The notes beneath the pieces are model-generated. The model worked only from the letters and a program-made list of their open reading frames with translations, was not told where the DNA came from and searched no databases. This document shows positions 1-10,888 of a DNA stretch of 64,000 nucleotides, one piece after another. A program made the translations under genes and the position numbers. How positions within the stretch are numbered: position 1 is the stretch's first letter; each line of letters starts with the position of its first letter. Source of the DNA: Acytostelium subglobosum LB1 (Eukaryota > Evosea > Eumycetozoa > Acytosteliales > Acytosteliaceae); NCBI RefSeq assembly GCF_000787575.1, contig NW_012236511.1:124001-188000 (forward strand), in the 5' to 3' direction.

Positions 1-336
1 ATTGAAGCTGGTATTCCAGTGACTGATCAACAGACGAGAATCAATGGAGTGGCCGTGAGCAGGTCACTGGGCAATCACTTTATCAAGGACCAGAAGATTG
101 GTATGATTGGCGAGCCACACCTCTCCAAACCAATCCTACTGCACGACTTTGACACATTCCTGGTGATGGCCTCTGATGGCCTGTGGGATGTCGTAAGTGG
201 AGATCGTGCCATTGAGATTGGACACGAGATCATATCAAGCAGAGGCGCACAATCAATTGCCTCTACACTATTGCAGACAGGTCTGCAGTTCACCGATTGT
301 AAAGATAATGTCACAGTTATCGTTGTAAAATTATAA
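1..336 (+). CDS. PP2C-family protein phosphatase, C-terminal part (5' end outside window)
   Basis: The frame is open from base 1, so the gene enters from the left; only the last 111 residues are visible. They contain the PP2C (PPM) signatures: RINGVAVSRSLGNHFIK, then MASDGLWDVVS, whose Asp is a metal ligand, and the closing CKDNVTVIVVKL with the last conserved Asp of the bimetal centre. PP2C enzymes are Mg/Mn-dependent Ser/Thr phosphatases. The protein ends directly after the catalytic fold, as in single-domain members. The N-terminal part, any targeting signal and the substrate cannot be judged. A GTG at 19 is internal, not a start. Confidence 0.9.
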   Translation: MEAGIPVTDQQTRINGVAVSRSLGNHFIKDQKIGMIGEPHLSKPILLHDFDTFLVMASDGLWDVVSGDRAIEIGHEIISSRGAQSIASTLLQTGLQFTDCKDNVTVIVVKL

Positions 337-654
337 ATAGCGCTTATGTTTATCGATGAAGATGTCTATGATTGATTGATTCAGTCAAGTGTGTCCTTCT
401 TTGTCAGTCTAGTCATAGTTATAACTAGACTAGGCTATCTATTATTATGTATGTGTACGAATAGGTGTACACAATCGCAAGGAAGGGATTCAAATAATTA
501 TCCAAAAGTTATTTGAAAGTGGATTTTGATGGGTTTGATCAATCCACTGGCAAAAGGTGTGTGAAAGTGATCATTCCATTTAGGCTCTTGAGTGTCATTG
601 TAACTTCATCTTCATTAATTACATTTATAACTAAACATACATACTAATATAACA
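337..654. other. Intergenic spacer, no gene seen
   Basis: AT-rich spacer between the PP2C stop and the LIM gene start. It is stop-rich in all frames and contains only short runs of the local CAAT/TTGA-type sequence. The last 60 bases presumably serve as 5' UTR and promoter of the LIM gene. Confidence 0.5.
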
Positions 655-1635
655 ATGTCAGAGACTTGCCCAACTTGCGACAAGAGAGTTTACGCTGCAG
701 AGGTTTGTACTAACGACTGGGATGATCCCTTGATATCACTCAACCACACTGACACCTGATCAATCAATCAATCAATCAATCAACCATTCAATAGTGGATC
801 CACTGCCTTGACAAGCACTACCACAAGCTGTGCTTCCAATGCACTCACTGCCACAAGATATTGGAGAAGGGTAACTTCTCTGAGCACGGTGGTCAACCAT
901 ACTGCAAGACTGTAGGTCATCCATAACACTCCATTCACAGGCAGCAACAGCATATTGACCATGACCATGACCACCTATAGGACTACGACAGAATGTTCAG
1001 ACAGAAGGGTTACGGACATGGTGGTGTCACTGACTCTTTCAACCCAGCTGAGAAGACTGATCAAGCTCCAGTTGAGCCAGTTGCCGAGACTTTCTCCAAG
1101 CCTGTCTTTGAGGAGAAGATCGATCTGTTCCCAACCAACTGTCCAAGATGTGGAAAGAAGGCCTACGAGAATGAGAAGAAGGTCTTTAACTCGAGAGACT
1201 GGCATAAAACGTATGCGATCAGCTGATCAATCAGGCAGGATGGATGGATGGTGGAGGCAAGATGGAGTTGACTGGATGGACAGAAGGATGGATGGCGGAG
1301 GCTGGAATGAAAGGATGGAGGCATGGAGAGGGATGGAAAGAGGACCTAAGGAGGCAAGTAGTGATCGCGTTCATAGACTAACAAACTATAACACTCAACC
1401 AATTACAGATGCTTCACCTGCTTCATGTGCAAGAAGAGCTTGGTGAGTGGACAATATTCAGAGAGGAACGGACTCATCTTCTGTCCCCGTTGCTACGAGT
1501 CTAAGTATGGAGCCAAGGGGTATGTATTATTAATGGATGGTTATGAATGTGGATTGAATGGTTACTAACATTGTCGATGTGGACATACACATACATCACA
1601 GCTTCGGATTCGGTGGTGCCACTGTACTTCATTAA
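655..1635 (+). CDS. Double LIM-domain protein, 5 exons
   Basis: Inferred exons are 655-702, 795-911, 981-1210, 1409-1519 and 1602-1635, giving 179 residues in a continuous frame. LIM1 starts at CPTC (residue 5), continues over the first intron to HKLCFQC and closes with PYCKTDYD. LIM2 runs from CPRC through DWHKTCFTCFMC to FCPRCYESKYG. A glycine-containing tail, GFGFGGATVLH, follows. Each LIM domain binds two zinc ions and acts as a protein-interaction module, usually on the actin cytoskeleton. The layout resembles CRP-type double-LIM proteins; D. discoideum has comparable small LIM proteins, but I cannot assign an ortholog. Intron 3 (1211-1408) is unusual: purine-rich on the sense strand with many GGATGG units. 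No single long frame shows the gene because every exon is short. Confidence 0.85.
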
Positions 1636-1867
1636 ATCGATCAATCAATGTATCCTCGGCAGGACCAACAACAATCACCATCATTCAAGATACATCCTTG
1701 TAATGCATAAACTATATTGTTTATTGATCAATGTCTTGCCTCTCTCTCTTTGGTGTTTTGTTGGAGGAGGTATGAGTATGAATGATAAATACATAACTAA
1801 CAAACTAACTGGATATGAATATGAATATGGATATGGATGATAGTGATGATGACCACCAGGTCAGAAT

Positions 1868-3187
1868 TTAGTAGATCCACTCATCATCATCATCATCCTC
1901 GTCCTCCTCTTCGTGATGGGGGGGCATCTCTCCCATGTGCTTTAGTCTGTCCTCCATGGCATCAATGAGAATCTCGGCCATGGTCTTGGTGGCGGGCTCA
2001 ACAAGGACCTTGGGGTTTGGCAGTGGCTTGGTTGTGTCGACTGGACGCAATGTAACTGGTTTTCTCAAACTCTCAAGGACTGCATCTCTACTGTCTTCAG
2101 CTGGTGGAGGAGGCATTGATTGACCAACGGGTGCCTCTGCCTGAGCTGATACAGCGACACCGTCATTGATTGATGGCAACTGCATCTTTGGCTTAGGTGC
2201 TCCACAATTGGCAATTGGAGGACGAGGTGGTGGAGGTGGAATATCAGAAGGTGCTGCCAGAGTCTCCACCACTGTAGGACTTGGCATCAATGGCCTCGGA
2301 AGACTCTGAAGACCCATTGTCTCCTCTTGTAACACCTTTGGCAATGGAGGTTTGATTGAGGGGAGAGGAGGTTGCGATTGTATCACTGGTGATGATGACG
2401 ATTGCAAGATAGTCTGTGGGATCTTTGGTGGTGGAGGTGGCACTCTGGCACTGGGCTTGTTGGTAACAAAGGTCTCAGGGATGTTCCTGATCTCGGGACC
2501 ATTCTCTCCCCTTCCTATATGGCCCTCATGCCTGAATCCAGTTGGAGCAGAGATATCCAATGGTTTGTCATTTGTGGAAGAAATATCATTCTTATGTAAT
2601 ATCTTTGACAAGAATCCACTCTTTGACTTCTTTGATTGAGAAGCTTGATGTTGCTGTTGCTGTTGCTGTTGTTGGACTAATGATTGATTATAATTAATAT
2701 CATCATGATTATACAGTGACTGTATCTTCATTAACATACTCTTAACCTTTGGAATGATATTGAGTATCTTTGTTTGGAAGTCCAATGCTTCTTCCACACT
2801 CACGAAAGAGAGTCCAAAGACAGCACTGTCACCCTCAAACGTATGGAAGAAGTCCCTCTGTCTCTGATACTCAAACCTTTCATAGATCTCTTGTTCGAAT
2901 ATGGTCTTGGTCGTCTATCCATGTATGTATGTTAGTGATGAGTATGATCAAACGTCCAATCAACGAAAGTTTGAACATACTTGGAGGTCAACGATTCTGA
3001 TGTAATGTGCCTTTTCAAGTCGATGGTAGACGATTGAGATTGCACCTTGGATACCGGTATAGTCCCATTTGCCATTGAATCCTTGATACAATTTGGCAAC
3101 AGTCAATGCGATTAAATCACAACTGCTTCCATTCACAAAGGAAACCTTTCCTCTTTCCTGTTCATTCAATGTTTGAACTGCTGGCAT
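1868..3187 (-). CDS. WASP-like protein, copy lacking the autoinhibitory GBD helix
   Basis: Two exons (2981-3187 and 1868-2914) give 417 residues. In order: a WH1/EVH1 domain (about 1-115), a CRIB-like motif (ISAPTGFRHEGHIG), a proline-rich stretch, a WH2-like segment (SRDAVLESLRKPVTL), a connector and an acidic end closing in EWIY. WASP proteins turn Cdc42/Rac signals into Arp2/3-driven actin branching. It is a tandem paralog of the next gene, with the same intron position and near-identical WH1 exon. Compared with that copy it lacks, in frame, about 35 residues after the CRIB that form the helix binding the C-region in autoinhibited WASP. It also has a Gln run and a changed WH2 (KP for KG). 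The whole VCA end is kept, so it looks functional but differently regulated. Confidence 0.82.
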
Positions 3188-3491
3188 CTTCTTATTCTTT
3201 CTTCTTCTTCTTTCTTATTATAACTCTTCTATTACTATTACAATGTATAAATAATACTACTACAATGATATGGTATGTTATCTTTGATCAACTATGTAAA
3301 TATAAGTCAATGTTCCAACTTGGTGCCTATTTGTGATTCTTTCTGATCCTGGTGGAGTGGGAAAAGATTTCAACGAACTGTTGTTCAATTCAAATAATGA
3401 AGAATACTGTATATCTCAAACATTTATTGATCAATCACATGACAAACTAGATATCGACAATATGGATAATAGTGATGATGTTGATCAACAC

Positions 3492-5232
3492 TTAGATGTC
3501 CCACTCGTCATCTTCTTCATCCTCCTCCTCTTGGTGCATCTCTCCCATGTGCTTACGTCTGGCCTCCATGGCAGCACTGAGAGACTGAACAAGGGTCTTG
3601 TTGGCGGGCTCACCAAGCTCCTTGAGGTTGGGAAGTGGCTTGGTGGTGTCGACTGGATGCAATGCAACTCCCTTGCGGATCGAGTCCAAGAATGCATCAC
3701 GACTGTCAACAGCGGGAGGAGGCATTGGTTGACGAGCTGGTGCTGGTGCTGGTGCCTCTCCCTGTGCTGAGGCAGCGCCACCATCATCATTGACTGATGG
3801 CAACTGCATCCTTGGCTTGGGTGCGGCAGACTTGGTGGGTGGAAGAGGAGGTGGTGGAGGTGGTGGAATTCCTCCGGATGGTGCCACCATTGACTCCATG
3901 GACTCCACGGACTCAATTGTTGGACTTGGCATCGATGGCCTCTGAGGAACCAGTGGCTTCTGCAGACCCATTGCCTCCTCCTGCAACTCCTTTGGCAGTG
4001 GTGGGTGGTTGGGAGGGATTGGTGGATGCGATTGATACTGCATCACGGGTGATGATGACGATTGAGTGTAGGTCTGGGTCGTCATTGATGGTGGAGGAGG
4101 AGGTGGCATCATGGTTGACCTACCAGGCTGCTGTCTCGATGGTGGAGGGTAGTTCATCGATGGAGGTGGATAGTTCATTGAAGGAGGTGGAGGAGGTGGC
4201 GCCCTGGAGCCCGGCTGCTGCTGGGTAGCCATGGTCTCACCAATGACACTGTAGATGAACTGGGCAGTCTCTGGATTCTTGAGGTCTCTCCTCTTGATTC
4301 CAGCCTGCTGGAACAACTGCTGCCACTCGGGAGGGATGTTCTTGATCTCGAAACCATTCTCTCCCCATCCTATATGACTCTCATGCTTGAATCCAGTTGG
4401 ACCAGAGATATCCATTGGTTTGTCACTTGCAGCCGTATTATCATTCTTGTGTAATATCTTTGAGAAGAATCCATTCTTTGACTTCTTTGGTTGAGCAGCT
4501 TGTTGTTGTTGTCCTAAGGATTGATTATAATTAATATCCGATGATACTTGAGTTGAATCACCCTGTTTCTTATCATGATGATGAAACAAATGCATCTTTT
4601 AAATAATATAATAGAATAAATAATGTATATACAAATAATAATAATAACTTAATAATAATAATAATTGTCTACCTTCTTAACTTACTCTTAACCTTTGGAA
4701 TTATGTTGAGTATCTTTGCTTGGAAGTCGTAGGCTTCGTCCACACTCACGAAAGAGAGTCCAAAGACAGCACTGTCACCCTCGAAAGTATGGAAGAAGTC
4801 TCTTTGTCTTTGATACTCAAACCTTTCATAGATCTCTTGCTCGAATATAGTCTTTGTCGTCTGTCAATTCAATGGATAATTTAGGTGTGTTGGTGTGAGT
4901 GAGTGTGTGTGGGTGGACAGGAGGGGGTATGTTCAACAACTTCGCTCTCAATGAAGAGTGAGAGAGGACATCCAATCCTAGGATTCTCTACTTCTCAACT
5001 TGAACAAGAATGAATGTATACATACTTGGAGGTCAACGATTCTGATGTAAAGTGCCTTTTCAACTCGATTGTAGACTATTGAGATTGCACCTTGGATACC
5101 GGTGTACTCCCATTTGCAATTGAATCCTTGATACAATCTAGCAACTGTCAATGCAATCACATCACAACTACTTCCATTTACAAAAGCAACCTTTCCTCTT
5201 TCCTGTTCATTCAAAGTTTGAACAGCTGGCAT
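3492..5232 (-). CDS. wasA: WASP (Wiskott-Aldrich syndrome protein) ortholog
   Basis: Best model has three exons (5026-5232, 4693-4860, 3492-4595) and 492 residues. The WH1 domain occupies exons 1-2. Then come a short His/Lys-rich segment, a full GTPase-binding domain with CRIB (ISGPTGFKHESHIG) followed by IPPEWQQLFQQAGIKRRDL and the rest of the autoinhibitory helix, and long poly-Pro tracts. The VCA end has a WH2 (SRDAFLDSIRKGVAL), a connector and an acidic tail with the conserved Trp (DDEWDI). It should activate Arp2/3 under Cdc42/Rac and PIP2 control. The second junction is less sure: an in-frame fit needs donor GTTAAG after codon 125, whereas the stronger-looking GTAAGT a few bases on breaks the frame. 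This intron is absent from the neighbouring paralog. The orthology to D. discoideum wasA rests on architecture. Confidence 0.85.
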
Positions 5233-5749
5233 CTTATTCTATATCTTCTTCTTTGTCTACTACTAATATTTATTAAACTAATCTAATTTATATAATAATA
5301 TAGTATTTGATGATGATCAATAAAACAAACTAGGAACTATTCAGATGAAGACAAGACAGGACAGGACAGGACATACACAATACAGATAACAATTGATATA
5401 ACGTAGGAAATAGTGTGAGCTAGTTTCAATGAACACAAAGGGGTTTGTTCACTTAAAGAGCATAATTATAACTCACACTCTGACTTTATTATTATATGTT
5501 TGACACACTTAATCATATACAGATACATGTAAACGTATTACTTCCAATCGATTTATGTATAGGTATATATATACCAAATAATAATAAGGATTGTGGGGAT
5601 TAAATAATAATAATAATAATTGATAAGATAAGCTTCTGATGTTACTTTTGAATTGTATTGTTATAATGTACACTACATTGAAACAAACAAACAAACAATG
5701 GATTGATGATTTATTATTTACAAAATGTGATTGGTTGCGCACCTAACTC

Positions 5750-7756
5750 TCAATAGAGGTCTCCAAGTAATGTTGGCTCCTGTACGGTACCATTGGTGAT
5801 TTCGATACAACGCTGGAGGAGATCGTTTTGGATTTCTTGAGAGACGACAGAGTCCTGTTGGTAGGCTGGATGGCTCTGGACAAACTGTCTGGTCCATGCT
5901 GACATGGTCTGCAGCTCGCCACTGGCACGCTTGGAGATGAGTGAGAAGTATCTGTTGACCAATGTCGAAGTCTCTGAGTCAAAGTTGAGAGTGCGTACAT
6001 AGTCGCGGAGAACATTGATCAGACCGGCAAACTGTCCATTGCTGTTTCCATTGAAGATCTCATTGATGGTCATTGGCTCGTACTCCTCCTCGACTGGTCC
6101 GCTCGACATTGACTGACGGATGTTCTTGCGGAACAAGAACTTCTCATTGAGAACTGCACCGAGATGATGCGCTGTCTTCATGTTCTCATCGACCTTGGTG
6201 ATGGGCATGTAGAAGTTGAGCTTCAGGTCAGAGATGGCGCGCATCAGGATGGCGACAAACACTGCGTAGGCGGCGTTCTCAAAGTCGGTGAGCTGCACCT
6301 CCATTGGACGGAACTCCACACGCCAGCCAATGTCTGAGCCTGGGGGAGGTGGCTTGAAGCGCATTGTCTGCCAGTTGGTCGACTGGATGTTCTCAAAGTG
6401 ATCGGCGTGCTTGGTGTCGTCCAACTCGATCTTGTCAGAGTAGATGACCAATGGGTCGCGAATGAACAAGTGTGCAAAGTGGCGGGCAAGGATCTCGTCC
6501 ATTCCAGCATCGATCAATGTGTTGTATGTTTCGCGATCATACACCAAGGGCAAGTCATTGTACTCGCTGCGGAGCATTGATCCGCTGGACAAGAAGCTGT
6601 CGATTGAGTCGTATCTTGACTTGTTGATGATGTGCTTGTTGCGACGAAGTGGCTTGTGTCCAAGCTCCTCCTCAGTGCGGTCGTCGACCGATTGAGAGAT
6701 GACCGTCCATCTGGCGTCAATGTCCGAGAGATATCCCTTGAAGATGGCACTGGTGGCAGTCAATGCCAGCATGATTGGTGCCATCACAGCCATTTGGTCA
6801 TAGACAGAGCGTGCCTCCTCGATGTTGGACATCTGGAAAGTTGTCTGGAGACAACATGCGCCCATGCCAAAGCCCATAGCGTCCATGTATATGTTGTAGG
6901 GCTGATTGATTGGATCCTTCTCGTTCTTTGTTGGTGATGTGTAGGTCAGGCGGTCCTGATATGGTGCGGTCTTGGTGTCGCGGAACATTGGGATGTTGAT
7001 CGAGACATTCTTTCCGCGACGCTTGCGGATGTTGGCTGTCAATGTGCTGAATCTAAAGTGTGGATTGATCACGCTGTCTGGCAGGAACTGCGACTCGGCC
7101 ACGTTGCCCTTGGGCAATGCAGTAGGCACGGTGAAGTCCTGGGCACCCATCCTTGGGTATGCAGACATTGTGACGATCCTCTCATTCTGGCCGAGATTGT
7201 TGTTTATCTCTGCTCTTCTCTTTACCAAGCTGTCCTCGATGCCAAGCAATTGGCGACCGAGTCCCCGATATGGCTGGCCTGGTGTACCTTCAATCATAAA
7301 GCGTCCATATTCAGGTCTCCACAAGAACTCAACATTTCTAATTTGATTGATTGATTGATAATTAAGAGATGAGTGAGTATGTTGTTGATGGACCGCAGAT
7401 ATGGATACATACTGTGGATCAGCCTTCTCCTTCTGCATCAGCTGTGCAAGAACCTCGTGAGAGCGAAGTGACAACTTAATGTCATTCGTATTCTCATCAA
7501 CGTTTAGCATAATATATTCGACCTGGATTATTAGATTGATTGAATTATGTAAGTTGATATGTCATCATTATCGTTTGGAATAATTCCTTGTGATCTTGGA
7601 ACTTACCTCATCTCCCCATTTGAAACTATCGCCCATTCTATCCTTGTTATTCTTCCAAATATTCAACAACTGTTGGACTCCATGTTTCTTGACATAATCA
7701 ATAAACTTCTCCGAGTCCTCCCAGCCCAATGTATTTCCTTCAGCGATGAATCCCAT
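5750..7756 (-). CDS. gcsA: Glutamate-cysteine ligase catalytic subunit (gamma-glutamylcysteine synthetase)
   Basis: Three exons (7607-7756, 7413-7522, 5750-7337) give 615 residues, close to the usual eukaryotic length of about 630. The first step of glutathione synthesis is the ATP-dependent joining of Glu and Cys in the cytosol. The N-terminus (MGFIAEGNTLGW, then FKWGDE/VEYIML across intron 1) matches the conserved start of the family. Further signatures are FLWRPEYGRFMIEGTPG, MGFGMGACCLQTTFQ and IGWRVEFRPMEVQLTDFEN, which belong to the GCL active site. D. discoideum gcsA mutants are developmentally blocked. Intron 2 carries a CAAT repeat before its acceptor. The downstream flank (5290-5740) shows no gene. 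Confidence 0.95.
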
Positions 7757-8411
7757 TATTATATTATTATGGATGGATGGATTGATATCTAAATAATTAA
7801 TTAATAATGAATGGTAATATGGTTAATATGTATAATTAATTATTTGATGGACATTGAGATAAAGAATTGATAATGAATGAATGAATGGTTACTGTTGTTC
7901 ATGAGTTAACAAATGATATAAGATCCTAATGATAGCAACACCGTTCATTCTTTCATTCATTCTTTCATTCATTGTACTAGGCGCGCGCACATGCAAAGGG
8001 GTGGAAGGATGGAATCTGATAAGTATTCCAAGGGGGTGACCTTGGAAGCGTGTGTGGTGTGTAATCTTAACAACGAGATGACTTCGATATCGAGTCGGTG
8101 TGTCAGTGTGTGTGAGATATGTGAGGGGGTATTCGAGAATGAGATATAGTGTGAGAGAGGAGGGGAGGTGGAGGAGCAGGACGAGTGGTCAGAGATGAAG
8201 AAAGAAGAGGCTTTTGAAATGATGCCATTGGTCAATGGATTAGGCAATGTGTAGTCTCGCTGCCATCCTCGATTTCAATACATATATAAGGTTAAGGTGT
8301 AGGTGTATGTCAGTGTGCCTACCCTTCTGGAGCAAAGAAGGATATGATCTGGGCACCGGCTATTGTCAAAGGGCACAATAATTAGATGGATGCAAAGTTC
8401 AAAACGTGAAG
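7757..8411. other. Spacer upstream of gcsA, no supported gene
   Basis: The first 200 bases are very AT-rich with TTAATTAA/GAATGAATG runs and probably hold the gcsA promoter. From about 7980 to 8250 the minus strand is pyrimidine-rich. It is open for 92 codons only from a non-ATG codon, with Ser/His/Thr-rich low-complexity content that does not look like protein. Confidence 0.4.
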
Positions 8412-8614
8412 CTAATGGGTATCTAGTCTAGTCTGGCGCATGACCAGGTCACTGCTCTGACCTTCATCTTCATCGAAAATGACCTGTGTGTATGTGCTTG
8501 TGTTTGTGTGTGTTGCAGATGACGCCCAATAATGGTACAAGAATTTAACGAAACACTTTGACCTCTGATGAACAGTTGTGGTCCAAGAGGAGGAGGAGGT
8601 CCTGAAGTGAACAT
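8412..8614 (-). CDS. Possible small two-exon gene of unknown function
   Basis: A tentative model joins 8555-8614 (MFTSGPPPPLGPQLFIRGQS) to 8412-8483 (VIFDEDEGQSSD and on, ending DTH) over a 71-nt intron with donor GTTTCG and a good CACACAG acceptor, giving 43 residues. Both segments have coding-like composition in AT-rich surroundings, and the frame is kept. The donor is weak, the protein is very short and I recognise no family. Further exons could lie upstream. It may be noise. Confidence 0.22.
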
Positions 8615-9139
8615 ATTGTGGGATACTTGTTTGTAATGTTGACTCTTACCCTTATTGTGATTGATTTGATTTGATTGGTTGTTGTTGTTGGATGGATTTG
8701 ATGTTACAAAGATATTATTATTATTAATAATAGAATAAATATTTATATGTATATATATGTTTGTTTGATTGTTTGTACAGCAACAAATGAGATTAATGAT
8801 GGATGTTTATAAAGTTGTAAATATAATAATAGTAAGTTTTGGTGAACTATATTTAAGATGTAAATTTCGTAATGGAACGATCATCAAGACTGAGTCCAAG
8901 AACAAGGGTGTTGCCGATGATGAATCTTGGACAATGGAAGCACCCGCTTCCATCCGACACCCCACAACCCCCACTTACACGTAGAATCAGTCGGTCAGCA
9001 AGGTTCGCTGATGCAACTCACGTGTGTGGAGTTCCATCAAAAAATTGATGACCAGTTTGATGGGTCTGTGTTCGAGAAGTGATCGCTCTCTCCACTACAA
9101 ACATTATGAATGATTGAAGTGAACAAGAACATCTGTTTC

Positions 9140-9191
9140 GGTTGGTTGGGAGAACTCTAGTATGAAGGAATCTTGCCACCTCCCAACCAAC
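9140..9191. repeat. Inverted repeat with 12-bp perfect arms
   Basis: GTTGGTTGGGAG at 9141-9152 is perfectly complementary to CTCCCAACCAAC at 9180-9191, with a 27-nt loop. Either strand could fold into a stable hairpin. It lies in a spacer away from certain exons. I do not see the conserved 11-nt element of Dictyostelium class I RNAs, so a known small-RNA class is not supported. A sequence related to the right arm occurs near 55600. Confidence 0.5.
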
Positions 9192-9400
9192 AACCTGGTA
9201 CCGCGTGTGATGGATAAAGTCAACAAACCTGGTGTGATCACTCTGATGTGTTGCTGACTCGACTAGCCCATTGTTGCTTCCAACATAGAATACAACACCA
9301 ATAGGCATAAGCATTGGCATAGGCATGTACGCTAATGTACCTACCTATAATTCCAAAATAGATCGGCACTCTAGTATAAGGATTCGTGGTCACCACTCAC

Positions 9401-9620
9401 CTGAACATCATAATGATCAATACACCAAATGGATTGTGCTTCCAGATACACAACATTAGCATCATCAAGCATCAGAGTCATACCTGTTGCTGATGATCAT
9501 TCATCAATCAATCAGTCAACCTATCGACCTATCGACCTTATTTTGAAATGTCAACCTAAAGTCAAACATACATTGATATGGTGTCATTGAGGTTGCCATC
9601 ATTATGATCATTCCAATCCT
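9401..9620 (-). other. Exon-like segments of an unidentified minus-strand gene
   Basis: Segment 9401-9483 is bounded by CAACAG and CAG/GTGAGT and reads MTLMLDDANVVYLEAQ and on to HYDVQ. Segment 9572 to about 9616 ends in T/GTATGT and joins it in frame (MATSMTPYQC), with an ATG at its head. A further segment at about 9224-9346 can continue the frame (GTLAYMPMPMLMPIGVVFYV). The codon choice is coding-like, but I recognise no family. The same 9572 exon is also open in a second frame, so the reading is not settled. Confidence 0.25.
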
Positions 9621-9683
9621 GTCTTGTCTGTTTCTGCTGCGCTAATGTTTGATGTACTTTGATACTATGATTGATAGATCTGT

Positions 9684-10296
9684 TTATTGTACCATTGGTG
9701 TTTCTCCTTCGACACCTCTAACGTATAAAACATTATTACATCTGTTTGATTGATTGAATGATTGATTGAATGAATGATTGTGATGGACGTCATGTTAGTG
9801 AATTTGTTCAATGTGCTGTGCTGATCAACAGTACTATCTTATTGTTTGTTACACATCATACCTAATTAAAACTTCTCCAAGTGTATCGATCATTGCGCCG
9901 TCAATCCATTCTTCTGTTGCTGCCAACTAGTTTGTGTAAAGATGATAACAATACATGTTAGTTAATCGATGAATAATACACTCCTCACATGCGTATCATC
10001 TACGTCTCGTCTGCATGTCTACGTGTGTTTGCCTGTCTGTTGTTATCATACCTGTAAGTTCATATAGTTGTCTACTGAGGCAAGAATGCCTCTGTACTCC
10101 ATTCCTCCCCACTTTAGACGCACTGCTATCTTCTTTCCTTTCAACTCATAGAGGAATGGCTTTGGTGATAATGACTCAACTTTGTTCTACATTCGTTCAT
10201 GATTATGTGTTGATGATAGATAGATATGTTAGTTGTGTCTTTCATCCATTCTCTCTTGCATGTCATTCATTCATTCATTGATCTAGATCATACCAT
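9684..10296 (-). CDS. snrpF: Small nuclear ribonucleoprotein SmF, 4 exons
   Basis: SmF is one of seven Sm proteins forming the ring on U1, U2, U4 and U5 snRNA. Exons are 10294-10296, 10052-10186, 9862-9926 and 9684-9741, giving 86 residues, the normal SmF size. The product reads [14 protein letters not shown], then [20 protein letters not shown] and NYMNLQ (Sm1). Next is [19 protein letters not shown], then [15 protein letters not shown] (Sm2 with the RCNN/RG signature). All junctions are GTATGA...AG type and in frame. The first coding exon is only the ATG, spliced to AAC; the first intron is 107 nt. No single exon exceeds 45 codons, so plain ORF calling misses it. Family assignment is very strong; the one-codon first exon is inferred because no other in-frame start fits. 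Confidence 0.9.
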
Positions 10297-10888
10297 CTTA
10301 TTTACAAGTTATAATAATATATGTATATGTATTTATGTTGTTGGATGTGTATCAAGTGATTGATTGCTCAAACTCAAGAGTTCATATTCACACGACACCT
10401 CAGTTCATTTCATTACAATTCAACAATCAATCTAGATGTAACAGAGTAAGAGTTACTCAAAGTTAACAACAAGAATGATTATACCAGTTTGCTTGATCAT
10501 AGGACAGGGACTATACCAACCACTCATTAATCAATGAATGGAATGGAATGATACTCTTTAAACTCAAGATGCTCTCGAGATACCCTCTTCAACTTCATTG
10601 AATCAATCTCGGAACTTGTGACATACCTTCAATAAGATATTGACCAATCATGAGCTACCTTGCGACCTAGCCAAAGTTACTTTAACACCTAAGTGTGTCA
10701 ATGGTTGCCAACATCTTCTCAAATGGATAATAATAAGATTTCTTCTAAGTCAGCGATTCATTATTGTGTGTGTGTGTGTGGATGCCGACAATCAAAAAGA
10801 TCATTATAACATCATCTACATGAACAATCATTCAACATAACCAATATCATACATACTTAACTTATAAAGTACATCACATCATACCATA
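10297..10888. other. Spacer between divergent snrpF and the 10.9 kb gene
   Basis: AT-rich with CAAT/TTGA runs and a (GT)n tract near 10763. A minus-strand ATG at about 10651 opens only a nine-codon frame ahead of a GTATGT. I see no supported gene. The segment must contain both divergent promoters. Confidence 0.4.

Noticed and set aside
7969-8247. 92-codon minus-strand frame
   Set aside because: No ATG start; Ser/His/Thr/Leu-rich product typical of pyrimidine-rich noncoding DNA.
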